DNA from: Membranipora membranacea
Lineage: Eukaryota > Bryozoa > Gymnolaemata > Cheilostomatida > Membraniporidae
Reading direction: 5' to 3'
Assembly (NCBI GenBank): GCA_914767715.1
Contig: OU612065.1
Span: forward strand, 11,160,001-11,224,000
Length of the DNA: 64,000 bases
Position numbers and translations under genes: made by a program. Below the pieces are notes generated by a model, which ran no database searches, was not told the DNA's origin, and saw only the letters and a list, made by a program, of their open reading frames with translations. Shown here piece after piece: positions 12,301 to 24,089 of the stretch. The first letter of the stretch is position 1, and each line of letters opens with the position of its first letter.

Positions 12301-15300
12301 TCAAAAATGACATCTATAATATAACATTTGTCCGAACATTGTGTTATTTGTAGGATACCACCACAGAGAAACTGGCTAGACAGCTTCAACTTTCTGATAC
12401 AGAAAGTAGTGAGGAAAAGCTAAATAAAAATCTGCCTACGCTTCCAACGCCAAATTCAATGGCTCAGTCAAACAGTGGTAGTGAACAAGAGAAGAGTGAT
12501 GATAATGAATTAGATGGGAAACTCACAGGTATGAAACGATGGAGCAGTCAGCCATCATTTGAAGATCAGACAAGCCCCAGAAGGTGGGACAGCACTGAAT
12601 CCTACAGTAACGAAGCATGCGATGATGATAGATATGGAATATGGGAAATTTACTCTGATGAGGAGGAGGATCTGGAAGAGTCTGCGGACGAGGAAGAATC
12701 ACCTGATTTCCTAGTTGGATCAGTAATAGACGCTTTGATTGAACAGATTGTTTCTGAGGGACAAGAAGCCTCTAACACGCAGGATGGGGCTGTAGCTTCA
12801 CCAGGAGTGCAAAAACCTCCGTCTGATAAATCACCTGAATGTAGGATATTTACTGAATCTGAAGAGCCTTATATAGAAGAAGACAAAGACATCAAGGAGG
12901 AAGAGGATGATGATTGGGAGAAGGATGGCATCGAAGAGGAAGATGACATCGAAGAGGAAGATGTAGGAGAAGAAGACGTAGAGGATGAGGAGGAAGACGA
13001 GGATGATTTGGAGAGCGTCTCTCTGGAGTTAGAGGCACAGTCTGAGGATGTGACAGAGCACTCATCTTCAGCAGGGAGAGATGAGAGATTTGACATGATA
13101 GAGAGACCTTATATAATCCCTGGAAGTTATATTGGTGAGGAGGGAGACAGGGCTACTCAGCTATCGCCGGAGAATTTGCTTTCTGCCAGGTATGTCTCAA
13201 ATTTCACGCTTCAGTTTTTAAACTCAGCTTGTAAATATATTAAAGTTGATGCAATCAAATATGAATTTTGTTGTAGGCACAGTTGCCTGTACAGTTGTTG
13301 TTCTGTTATGTAGATATATGACCCCGATGGAGTCTCCTCGAGGCAGTGAGAGTATGAGTAGCTTTTTCAGAACCCCTGAGAGTTCACCAACTGCAGCGTA
13401 CCGACTTCGGTCTGTAGAAAAGACACCTACTTCATCAATCAACCAGGATGCTGATACCACAGGTAATCTGATCAGTCTTCTTCGGCCAGAAAGATGATAG
13501 ATAGAATCATGAGCCACCAAAAGATCATTTCATAACCCTAAAGGACACAATTCAGTCTAATTTAGAGCAATGTGACAATATGTCCGATGATCATGCTTCA
13601 AAGACTGAGCACCAGACAGCCAAGCTGATCTTACAATGTTAATTATAAATGCCATTTTTATAGTGCTTGTTGGTGAACCTTCACCTTTAGTTGATGAGAA
13701 TAACAACCCTATAGAACCAGAGGAGCTCACCAAAACCTACCACCCAGTAGTGACATCTGAGGAATTCCTACATGGTGCAGGTGAGATAAGCTGACTCTGA
13801 GATTTAAATTTTGGTTGTGTTTTATAGTCAGCCTTGCCATGGTGCCGTGGGCAAAGGAAAAGCACCTTTAATTCATCTAGGACACACTCGCACACATATT
13901 TAAGCTCATGTGTAGATGATTCCTATCCTTCTCATGACAATTCACAAGTTATTGATAATTATTTCTCTAGGAGTACATGCATTTAGTAATAAAAACCGCC
14001 ACTCTTTACTTGATTTTTTTATAGCAGCTAGCATTGTGCCTCCGTTAGATTTAACCTGCCTACCTGTAACCGAGCAGAGCCCAGAACTCTCAGATTTAGG
14101 TATATCTGGTCTGAATAAGCCCAGCCATGCTTTAGATGAGAGGCACATCAATACCAGATGTAAACTTGCTTTGTCCCTGCACGACAAGAAAACTGATGCT
14201 CTTAAACAAAGGTATGTGTATGTTTGCCTGAAGTGGATATACATTGATAATAAATTTAAGCATTATGCAAAATGGCAAGATGAAAATACTAGACTAAGAC
14301 TGTCGAACACACGCACATACAAACGTAGAAAATTTAAACATTCACTCCAACGCACAAATATGAATATTGTAAGATAAATCCACCAGTGAGAATATTCAGC
14401 TATTATACACAATTGTATGCTGTTATGTTATATGCTTTTCATTGCAGCATGGAAGTGATTTTTGAGAGAGACGGGGCTAACAACACCACGCCAAGAACTA
14501 CAGCCAAAGCCATATCTGGTTCTATCTCTGCTGTCCAGGTACTTGGCTCAAGAAACCTTATTTTCAAAATTTTAAATAATACATAATAAAATCTCTGCTG
14601 ATATATCTTTTGTTGTGATTATTGTGAGGGACACATATACCCGTAATCACAAATAAATGTTCTTACAGGAGGTAACAGACATCGGTGAGGCTAACTTTGT
14701 TGGCAAAGGGACCAGTGTGAAAGTCGCAGGTGCCTACTTTGACAGGTAAGGATTATTTCACATATAGAGTCCTCTGCTAGACAGAGACAAGTGACTCCAT
14801 TACCATGTGCTATCATGAGCCTACATACACCACATTTATTTCACTGACAGTCAACAAACGATCATCAGCTAATTATGTTACAGACAATTAGAGCTAAGCC
14901 AGATTTTAGTAATATTTTTTTGATACAAACCCCTGCACCACACTATTGTATAAAGAACATGGATATAAAAAACTCCCTTTTTTTATCTATGATAAAGACC
15001 CAGAGCTGCAACCTGAATACAACGTGAAATCGGTTAGGTCTTGCATGACATTCTTATATTAAAATCCACGTGCAGTTTAAAAAAAATGAACATACATGTT
15101 TTTATATTGCAGTGAGGATAAAACGCTATCGAAGCATAGAATATTTTTTGAAATAGAACAGAGCAAGGTGTCACCAGGTCAGTCTCAATACCACTGAATT
15201 TATATCCAAACCTACTTATTGCTGTGTTGCATGGCAACATAGCAATATCTTAGGTTATCAATAGCTTATCTTGCTGGCTATCTGTCTTTTAGCTGAATTG

Positions 15301-16621
15301 CACCGTCCATAGTACAAAATGTTGACGATGTCCAATTTTTAACACACCATGCAAATTTTCATTTTAGAACAATCATCCGATGATCTTCCACCGTCTGATA
15401 TCCCATCATGTACAACTCTAAGCAGTGAATCATCCCATCCCACTCTGTCTACCTGTAACCTGTTGGACTCGGAGGATGCACTCCCTGTACCACCGCCGTC
15501 TCCTCTCTCACCTGTGGTAAATGAGCTAGCCAGAGCATTAGAAGGCTGTGAAGGTGTTGTGGAGCTACATCAAGACGATTGTCTTGAGGAGGTGGCAGAC
15601 CCTCAAATGAGGGAAAGCTTTAGCACTGACCAAGACAACATTACCACTGTCCAACATGAGGCCAGCACCGCGCATTGTACTTCCAAGGATGAGTTAGCAG
15701 TTTTAGATCTTTATGATGCCGAATGTCGCAGCTCACCAAATAAAATACCAACAGCAGACGTGCAGCAAGATATGGACCAGCATGAAACACCTTCAGGGTT
15801 ACTTTTAACAGACAATTCAGACATGGATGGATGCCCCTTCGAGGAAACTCAGTTTTCTCAAACAGGTGACGAAAAACAGTCTGTTCCCTCAGATGTTCAT
15901 CAAGATAATCATGATGTTATCTGTCATGAGGCTATTGCTGGTCAAGGGAAAACCACTCAGGAACCTTGTCAGACAGAAGAAGCTGTTGGGGTACACAAGG
16001 AACTACTATCCAGTCCAAGTCATGTTACTGATGGTGAAAGTAACGATGATAAGATGGAGGATGTGACTGAAGAGTTATCGTACCCTGGAAATAAAATTCC
16101 TGATAGGCCTTTTGACTCGAATGGAAAGGAAGGCTGCCCAACCTTCTTTGGTGGCAGTGATGAGGAAATTGACATAGCAGATGACCAAGGGCAGACTAAA
16201 GGCATGCGCAGAGAGATATTATCAGATGCTAACGTGGAGAATAATATGTACATTGAAGATGAGGCTGAGGAGAGAATGAATACAGGTAAACCTGAATCTG
16301 TTTGTTTGACCATTACTAAAGCCTAATTCTGTGACTGTGACAAATCACTTGGTGTACATGATAATATTTTTGTCAAATAATTCATGAAGTCAATTTATGA
16401 CAATGCATGAGTTCTATTTTCGAACAGAGAATGATCCTCTAGATGAGGAAGTAGAAAGTATCACTGGATTGATCAAGCCTGAGATACCAATTATGGGTGT
16501 ACTAGTAACCGAGGGCGTAGGTGTTGAGTCGTCCCAGTCTAGAGCTAGTGAAGGCACTGAATACCTCGAGCTACCAGCTACTCTACATCATGATCATTCC
16601 GCAGTTCTCGAGAAGGAATGA
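157..16621 (+). CDS. TEX14: TEX14-like inactive protein kinase, 5' end missing
   Basis: Exons: 157-352, 4065-4188, 4505-4674, 4894-5054, 5373-5566, 5702-5997, 6199-6391, 6717-6871, 7102-7259, 7602-7716, 7885-8061, 8211-8420, 8717-8833, 9235-9352, 9727-10431, 10613-10864, 11099-11350, 11543-11708, 11888-12207, 12354-13189, 13314-13462, 13664-13780, 14025-14211, 14448-14538, 14669-14745, 15113-15177, 15368-16285, 16428-16621 (stop TGA). All junctions are GT-AG and keep phase, giving 2236 visible residues. The first five exons form a kinase fold that resembles vertebrate TEX14 (RHPNVLLLMA, FGSLYNYLHE, MNLEQIRDIL). In vertebrates TEX14 is a germ-cell intercellular-bridge protein. N-terminal ankyrin repeats, if present, lie upstream of the window. 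The C-terminal 1950 residues are low-complexity, Ser/Pro-rich and acidic, much longer than in mammals (about 1500 residues in total). Family assignment is firm for the kinase part. The tail is assigned by exon continuity only, and a germline role here is inference. Confidence -1.
353..1216 (+). other. TEX14 intron, part upstream of the nested gene
   Basis: No exon could be supported here. This stretch must hold the promoter and 5' UTR of the nested gene, but I see no clear TATA box or initiator. The open frame at 745-990 has no splice context or recognisable motif. Confidence -1.
1217..3697 (+). CDS. BEN-domain-like protein, gene nested in the TEX14 intron
   Basis: Exons: 1217-1328, 1552-2193, 2357-2530, 2687-2790, 3125-3344, 3471-3697 (stop TGA). 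Phases agree throughout and the chain totals 492 residues. The ATG at 1217 opens MAQKMITKIPPQYRSDYP. Exon 2 encodes a Ser/Thr/Pro/Tyr-rich disordered region of about 214 residues. The C-terminal part, roughly residues 330-440, has the order GIFLSN - MAKKMLHAFYTEYDLAYAG - RAKRCYDRTA, which resembles a BEN domain (DNA- or protein-binding module of chromatin factors such as the BEND proteins). The similarity is by eye and modest. An alternative acceptor at 2315 would hit an immediate stop, so 2357 is preferred. If the BEN call is right it is a nuclear transcriptional or chromatin factor; otherwise its function is unknown. Confidence -1.
3829..3834 (+). terminator. poly(A) signal AATAAA of the nested gene
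   Basis: A canonical AATAAA lies 132 bp after the stop codon at 3697 and is followed by a T/G-rich stretch (TTTGTTGTTG). This supports a separate transcript ending inside the TEX14 intron. Confidence -1.
4065..5566 (+). other. TEX14: TEX14 pseudokinase C-lobe exons
   Basis: Four exons cover the rest of the kinase domain. Where active kinases have HRDxxxxN this protein reads NFIHNYISSHSVFL, so the catalytic aspartate is absent. The DFG position reads GNF. The SPE motif (APE) in NWLSPELI and the KSDIYGFCAVLWEM helix (DxxxxG-type) are kept, so the fold is probably intact while phosphotransfer is not. Loss of HRD and DFG is also typical of vertebrate TEX14. Confidence -1.
12871..13020 (+). other. 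TEX14: acidic Glu/Asp tract in the TEX14 tail
   Basis: About 50 residues are almost wholly Glu and Asp with scattered Lys, Val, Ile and Trp, encoded by GAR/GAY codons inside the 12354-13189 exon. Low-complexity acidic tracts are common in nuclear and scaffold proteins. The serine-rich open frame on the opposite strand is a mirror of this tract and not a gene. Confidence -1.
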
Positions 16622-18234
16622 TTCTACAAAGTGAGTTTTTTTCTTTTTACTCCACAAATTGTCAATTGTAACACATGACCAAACAATGTATCCAAGACCA
16701 AGTGTCCTGCACAAAATATAGTTATATATCTGGAATTGTCTGTCCATTTTAAAAGAGGGGACTACTCTGACCGAAAATTGCAAGATTGCGTGCACCAGCT
16801 CTGTTGTTTCTGGACTCTGTTTTGATCATCTGCAATACTGCCCCAATCAATGCAGCTTGCACACTAAACTAAAGACCAAACTACGCATGATCAATGATAT
16901 CCATCATAACTGTGATCTATGACATTCCTCATCTAAAAATTTCCACTTGAGACCGACAAGACATTTTAAAGAATGTTAGTTGAAGTTGTTGCGATTTTTT
17001 CGGCCTTGGCTGACGATTTAATTTTTTATTTCCGTATTATACTCTAAGTAATAAGAAGACCAGAAAGGTAGAATATTTCAAACCCAAATTTGCATTCCTG
17101 CAACACAGAGTTTAGAAAGTTTAGAAAGCTATAACAGCTTTAATGGTTCAAAAATATGGTCATCAACAACAGCCATACTCTTATGCCTGTGTCATTCAAT
17201 TACAACAGGTGTTGAAACAACCAATGTGGTAAATAACTTAACAAAGAGCTTGACCAACAGGACGCTTATTTGCTTACAAAAACTTAATTGGTTGCTCATA
17301 ATGTTGTTTTGGTTCTAAAATTCCCTTATTATTTTGTTTTGTTCTCGTTGATGTTGAGTTATTGCATGCGCTTATTTACGACTGTCTCCAATGAACTGAT
17401 ATGAAAATGATAAAATAGTTGTTCTTTACTGTATACAGATGAAATGAAATAAAACTCTACATATCTACATCAATAATAATGCACTCACTATATTTGTGAT
17501 TATTAAATATTTGAACTTTTTACTCCCTTATTTTTAAGTAAATATGTCGGCTCAGAATTAAAAGGTTATTAGTTTATTCTTCTAAGTTATTTGGTGGTGT
17601 TACAATAATAGAAGCACGCTAATTATTTCATAAAGGAAAGGTTATTTCACAAAAGTTTGTGTTTGCAAAGAATTGGATAATAGCAAAATTAAAGTCATTA
17701 CAGTTTCGATATATTATCCTTGACCATAAAGGCTTTGTTTTGAATGTAATCACCTGACTAAATGCTCCTGATGTGATAACCTGATCATATTAAAAGCTGT
17801 GAGATGTTGGTTAAGCCGAGCACCGATAGTTCCAATAGTATTTCAACATAATCCAGGTGAGTGGCTTTAAACTCTGTGGCATGACATGAATGATAAATTT
17901 AGCGGTAGCGGGTTCCCTAGTTGACAATCATGTGATGTATTGCAGATGGTGGTGTTATCTTCTTGGACAGTGGTTATTAACCTTGTGTTTGTTTTACCAG
18001 ATATGACAACTGCTGATGATTGTTAGCTTTTTGATTTACTGATACCTTTTTCATAACAGCATAATATAAGCTGAGCTTCGTTTAGAATCAATACAAAACA
18101 TGTTTTATCCGCTAATTTCAGGATATTAATTCATACATCCACACTATAATTGAGATAGGCTGAATTACAACGTTGCCACGCCAGTCAATACATGTGATAT
18201 TGTAATCCAGGGCATTGCTTCAATAGAGAACATC
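16622..18234 (+). other. TEX14 3' UTR and intergenic gap
   Basis: No coding exon is visible. A canonical AATAAA at 17448-17453 is the best poly(A) signal for the TEX14 transcript, giving a 3' UTR of about 850 bp. The remaining 760 bp up to the next start codon presumably contains the promoter and 5' UTR of the LRRC74-like gene. No clear core promoter motif was recognised. Confidence -1.
17448..17453 (+). terminator. poly(A) signal AATAAA, TEX14 gene
   Basis: First convincing AATAAA after the TEX14 stop codon. Usage is inferred from position only. Confidence -1.
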
Positions 18235-21200
18235 ATGTCTTCGACATCAGAAGCAGAGGAGCCATCGCGTCCGTCCTCTACCAGGATACCGTCCCAGGTT
18301 TGTTTTGCTGTTCTGTCATTCACATAAATGGATTTAAATTTTTGTATAGTTTCATCTTTACATTGACTTTGCCATACTACATATGACACTTGCGCCTGGC
18401 CTTGTATATTTGCGCAATAGATGATTTCATCATGTTGCCATCCGTTGTATCTGTATTTTGTCATTATTTACTCTTCGTCTTCCTACATGATTGAATGCAT
18501 ATTTTGTAGCACGGATTGAAGGCTGCATTTTCTCGCCCTGTCACAGCTGCGGTAATTGAGGAGAATGCAGAGGATATAACTGAAGATGATGACATCTCTA
18601 TAGATGAAGTTCTAATCACGCAACTAAGAGAAGCGTTGGCAGACTCTGTGAGTGGTGTCACTGTGACTAATATAGTGACAAAGACTCCAGTCAGATTCTT
18701 TGTAGATGTAGCATACAAAAACTCTATAGATTTATTAACTTGCAGTAAAAGATAAATGATTTTGTGGCATAGAGAGGGTACAGAGGCTGTATATAACACA
18801 CCCCTACTCCTGAGATAGTTATCCTATAGTATTAATCACATCGTTTCAGCCACCTTTGTATCCTGCATACAGACAGACTGGATATGTTGAGGGAAGTATA
18901 ACTCCCGATATATTTTCTCCTGACCAATGGGATACAGATCTTGATGATGATGGTATGTTCTGATATAACTATTCTAATTGTCAATTGATGAATTGTAATG
19001 CTTATGCAGGACATGCGTTATTGCAAATCTCAATCTTGGTTATTGTGTCTCACTATATATTACCCTATTCTATTATCCAGAAGACTCTGATGAGGATGAA
19101 GACCCCACATTTAGACAACTCTACCTACAGATTTGTCAGAGATTAGGTGTTATCCCTGTATCTTACTTTTTAACTCATATGGAAGATGACGCTGTGAGTC
19201 TTAAACATCACGGTCTTAGCCCTCCTGAAACAACTGCTATAGCTCAAGCTCTAAAGGTATGTGTGTTTTTTCTGGCTATGTAGAAAGAACAAAATCCTAA
19301 TTATTTAAAATGAAGCAAGGCAAAACTTCACTGAGCGTGTGACGTTTTCATAGACCGAAGCTGATATGCTACATAGCCAGTTACATTTATGAAATTAACT
19401 ATTGTAAAAAGAACAACAAAAAACAACTGCAGGATGATCCTGTTCTTTGCAGTTACACTGATGAACTGGTCACACTGTAGGTGGAGCAACTCCTAATCCA
19501 CAAAATGTAGTACAAGCTGATGATATATACATTTTTAATGAGACTATTCGCTACTCATTACTTTTATTTTCACCAGTGTAGTTGATTTCTATTTTAGTTA
19601 AATGCCTGTGTTTTCGCTTTCACGGTAATCATGTAATATACATCATACTTCTCTTATGGCTTGTTTACGTATGAACCCCAAATAATAGAATCAGGCCTGG
19701 ATGCTGCATATTTCCCTCTGGGGAAGGCATATTGCTTTTAACATGTATTGCGCACTTCCTTAGTATTGAGTTAAAATAATTACTCTCTTTAATCAATTTT
19801 GTGTCTCGAGTGCGACGACCAATGAACTTCTCAGTTTTTGTTATCCGTTTCCTTATTTTCTATCATTTTATGATGTCTTCATGCATATCTGTCATTCAGA
19901 AAATACTGCGAATTGAGAAGCTTGACTTGGAGGGCAATTATATGTCGACAAAAGGCTGCAAGTACCTGTGTCAGGTTTTAGAAGACAACCACACCATCAA
20001 AGAATTGGTAATTAATCAAAATTGCATAACACGTGGTGTACACATGCAAAACTATTCCAACAGTTTACTAGGAACATATGTGAGGATGAGCTGACCAAGT
20101 TTGGGTTGAGATTTTGATTAATAATTGATTGTAATTATAAACAACTATCACAATTCCTGGCTAGTGATATTTGAATGGTGATTCCGAGTAGGTGTAGTAT
20201 AATTTCTATTTTCAGAGCCTGGCTGAGAACATGCTTGGAAATTCATCAGTACCATACCTTACTGCTATGCTGGCGCACAATGGAACACTTAAAAACCTGT
20301 CACTAGCAAATAACTCATTTACAGACAGAAGTGCACCTCTCCTAGCTGAGAGTATGGAGGTAAACATTGAGTTATAGGTTTTAACAACTATAAAGAAATC
20401 ACATCAATCAATCAATGTGCCACGTGGTGTACGATATGCCATCAATCAGAGTCACTAAGACAATTGCCAGGTGTTGCATGCTGTTTACGACATGGTAGAT
20501 AGAGGATAGTCTATCATAGGCATAAATTATAGGCTGCATTCAAAGACTTGAAGTTATCTGCTCATTTGATCTGAACTCACAACTCCAAGGTTGTCTCAAT
20601 TAAATAGTACAAAAATTGTTCTCTGGTTGTTCTTTGCTGAGATTTTGGTGCCTAAAAAATCACTGCCTAGTGGAACTGTATGTAATTGGATGAACAATTT
20701 GGGCTAACTTTGACAATTTATCGACCAAAAGGGGTAGAAAGTAAGTAATTGAGGGGTTTGAGCAATCATAAAATACCTCCTTGGGTTATGCTTGTATGTT
20801 TGATATTTACATTTTGTATTTGTATGTTGTATATCTACTGCAAATTGGGCCTTGTTTAAATGTTCATGATAGGTTTCCAAAGTGTGTAGCCTTAAATTAT
20901 TACCTGCTATCTGATAGTTTGAAGCTTGCATAAAGTTTTTCTTTGACTGGCAGGATTGTAAGCTGATAAGCTTGGACTTGAGCAGGAATCAGTTCAGTGA
21001 TAAAGGAGGACAAATCCTGGGTCCAGCTGTTGGTACAAATGTGTATCTGGATACTCTTAACTTGTCATGGAATCAAATAAGGAGAAATGGTGCTATCGCT
21101 ATTGCCAGAGGAATCAAGGTATGTGTGTGATTATATTTCCTACATTTTTAATTTAAGCTCAAAATCGAATGTCCGCTACATGACAGCCTAGTTTGATTGA

Positions 21201-23505
21201 ATGGTACCAGAGATTTCAAGACTTCCTCTCTAATTTTGGGTAGAAATGGAAGGAAAAAGCATAACATTTCTATTCGACAGAAGCATGGATGTTGAGATAT
21301 AAGTTTATCACACTTATCCAGGGATTAAATCGAATAGTCCTCCAGTAGACAAAACTGTCTATGAGTTCACCTGTGATCGGAAATTCTTGACAAAATTCTT
21401 GACTGGTCTGACTTAGATCTTCCAGTCACCATACTCCTATAATTAGAACCGTGATATGTGATCAGCAACAAAAGTTTTCCCCATGATGATTTATTCCTTC
21501 AGGAAAATGTAAGGTTGTCTTCCCTTGATCTGTCATGGAATGGTTTCTGTGAGGATGGCGGACTTGCCTTAGCTGATGCTTTAGTCTTCAACACAAATCT
21601 AAAAGAGCTTGACATCTCATCAAACAGGCTTAATTTGACAGTCGCTACTCGTCTCGCCAAAGCCCTCTCTACAAATGAAGTGCTGGAAGTTTTGAAGGTT
21701 AGTGAGCTCCAATATGCTTTCTGAATCGATCAATAACATTGTGAAATTGTTTCCCTGTGAGATTACGCTCATGTACTAAAGGGAAGCTCCTTGTAAACAA
21801 TAATACATTCAAAATGTTACAAACCTCTTTGTGGAGTTAATCTTTCTTGATGTTTTTTTACAGATGGCTAATAATCCAATAAGCACCAGCGGCTGCGTCA
21901 TCATTGCTGAATCTGTCCTCAAGAGTGGTACAAGTATCCTTAGGTATCTCGATATGTCTGTAAGTGATATCATAGCAATAGATGTGAAAGGATAAGATTG
22001 AAGTGGGATAAATAATATTTGGCCTTAGTAGTCTTAAGCGCTCAAACTGTGTCGGGATAGCTGGTAGTAGCTTTCAAATATCAACCACTGAGGTGGAGAA
22101 AGTGGTCTATAATGGAATACTATTATCAGCTATGCCGGCACAGTTTGAGCGCTTAAATTAGTCTGTTAGCTGTGCTGACGGGCTTTATTTGAAAATATTA
22201 AATAGAACTTAAAGATGTGTAAGGCGTAATTGCATCACACATTTTGAATATTTTCCTGTTTCTGACAGGAAAATTAATTCGTTTGAGACATTTCTCGTTT
22301 TTAGGAGATTCCAGTGGAGTATGAGTTTCTGAGGTCGTGTGATGAAATCCGAGTGAAGAAGCCTAATTTCCAAGTCTACCACGGTCCAATATTACGAGCT
22401 GGCAACACTACTCAGGATATCGGCAAACCTTCTATAGACATTGTCAGGATGAGTCAGAAACCGATTATGATATTGAAAGGAAAACTTCATATCAACAACT
22501 CCTCAAAGTTTACAGATTGTATGGCAAAGCGCAGATGGAAGTCCAAAAAATCTCTAACAGCTCAACAAGTTATAGAAATAGTCCAAGTAAGTAATGATAG
22601 GCCCATTATTTACTCAGCCTCATCCTGGATAAGGATTCAGCATTAACTTGAAGGTTTATTTTAATAATTATGCAACTGACATGAATTATACTGATTGTGA
22701 CTACAAAGGCTCTGTCATATGAACAGTTTAAAACTTGCATAATTAGTGGGAAAAACTTAACAGAAAACAATTGGTCTTGCTCCAACTTCTGAACAAGATA
22801 GAGGCTAGTCTAAGTGCTCAGATGTCTGCAATGTGAGTTAGTAGCATTACATTATCAACCACTTTGAGTTGTTGATAAGGTGATGCCACTGACTCAAATT
22901 GTAGGCATCTGAATTCTTAGACGAGATAGAGGCTAGACTATTTGGATGTGACATGTGCCACAGTACAGCAACATGTTCCGTGTAGGTAGGTATGATTATG
23001 TTTTAAAGTTGTATTACTATCTCTATATAATATCTCAATCATGTGTTTTCTTATTGCGCACTACCTGTAAATTATCTTTTTTATTTGAGGAACTGGATGC
23101 AAGCTTAGGAATCAAAGCTGTTACAGATGCAGTAAATAAAGTACCGGTTGATGATGATAAGATGATTGTACTCAGGTATTATGATTGTAAATACTTCTAT
23201 GTTAGTTTTTTGGCTCATCATAGATCAATCCATTTGCCTGCATTCAGAGTTCTCCCCCTCCACTGGTTATGCCGCAGTTGAGGAGGAGCAACTCCAAATG
23301 CAAGCAAATGGATCAAATTTAATCTAGCCTTATGAACATAGATCATCACACTTATCCATCACCTACCTCTGGAAGAAACCTTTTACCTTGAGTTAATTAT
23401 TGTTGTAATTTCTCACCAAGAGATCGTCCCTGTATTCACTCAGGACCCTCACATGGCACACGTACATGGTACTGTGTTTCCAGTGTTCCCACATCTAAAT
23501 ATTGA
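18235..23505 (+). CDS. LRRC74: LRRC74-like leucine-rich-repeat protein
   Basis: Exons: 18235-18297, 18510-18647, 18850-18952, 19081-19256, 19900-20007, 20216-20359, 20954-21118, 21503-21697, 21864-21959, 22305-22586, 23090-23175, and a tentative last exon 23484-23505 (phase fits, ends at a TGA). This gives about 525 residues. The N-terminal part is acidic. A segment reading LGVIPVSYFLTHMEDDAVSLKHHGL matches the start of LRRC74A/B by family knowledge. Ribonuclease-inhibitor-type LRRs follow, about one per exon (IEKLDLEGNYM, LKNLSLANNSF, LISLDLSRNQF, LSSLDLSWNGF, LKELDISSNRL), with phase-0 introns between them. The C-terminal 130 residues do not look like LRRs and could be degenerate EF-hands. 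The cellular role of the family is poorly known. Only the last exon is doubtful. Confidence -1.
22033..22156. repeat. MITE-like palindromic element, LRRC74 intron
   Basis: Terminal inverted repeats of about 30 bp begin TTAAGCGCTCAAACTGTG at the left, and the right end is the near-exact reverse complement, ending CAGTTTGAGCGCTTAA. The core is about 65 bp and non-coding. Confidence -1.
22810..22921. repeat. MITE-like palindromic element flanked by direct repeats
   Basis: Imperfect inverted arms of about 50 bp (left TAAGTGCTCAGATGTCTG, right CATCTGAATTCTTA) meet at a short loop near 22862. On both sides lies the direct repeat GATAGAGGCTAG, which could be a target-site duplication or part of a larger element. 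The ends resemble those of the element at 22033. Confidence -1.
23204..23343. repeat. inverted-repeat element, CCATTTGCCTGC family
   Basis: The left arm has GATCAATCCATTTGCCTGC and the right arm has GCAAGCAAATGGATC. A related copy lies at 37339-37446. It follows the last confident LRRC74 exon, and its read-through makes an apparent but unsupported coding extension of that exon. Confidence -1.
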
Positions 23506-24065
23506 AATTACCAATTTGTGAACTTGTACTTACAGGGAGTTGTTCAATGTTAGCTCTGGTTAGAATATGGAGTAAGTGCTGCGCTTAACCTAGTATGGCG
23601 AATATCTGATCACAGCAAACTGTCGACTCACAGTTTCACGCAGTGACAGTTTCTTGATCTTCATAGTAAATGTATCATATCGTTTCTATAGCAATATCAG
23701 TATAGTTGTTCACAAAGATATCTCTCATAGACTGATCCATAAACATTTAAGTATCAATATTTATGGAGGTCACAATATTCCTGCGTTACTTTTCATGGGT
23801 ACAGGCACTGTGACTCCTTGATAACAGTCTGCAGATCCAAGGTAGCTTTGCTGACGCTAATGATTGTTATGCGTGGCTGTATTTTGCTTAATTTGATTAC
23901 ATATTTTTCCATCTTACTTGTTTCTTGTTACCATTGGTTGGTGGCTTGCATCAGAATTAGACAACATGGTATCCAACATGAGGTGACTCCAAAAACAACA
24001 GTGAAATTCATGTATATTTTTAGTATTATAAAATCGTGTCCAATTCTCTGCTGTTAGCAGCTTTA

Positions 24066-24071
24066 AATAAA
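24066..24071 (+). terminator. possible poly(A) signal of the LRRC74-like gene
   Basis: Canonical AATAAA about 560 bp after the tentative stop codon. Usage is inferred. Confidence -1.
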
Positions 24072-24089
24072 TTGAGATATAGCATAAAA

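Noticed and set aside
12869-13096. Serine-rich open frame on the minus strand
   Set aside because: It is the antisense of the Glu/Asp-coding tract of the TEX14 exon; no splice or start context of its own.
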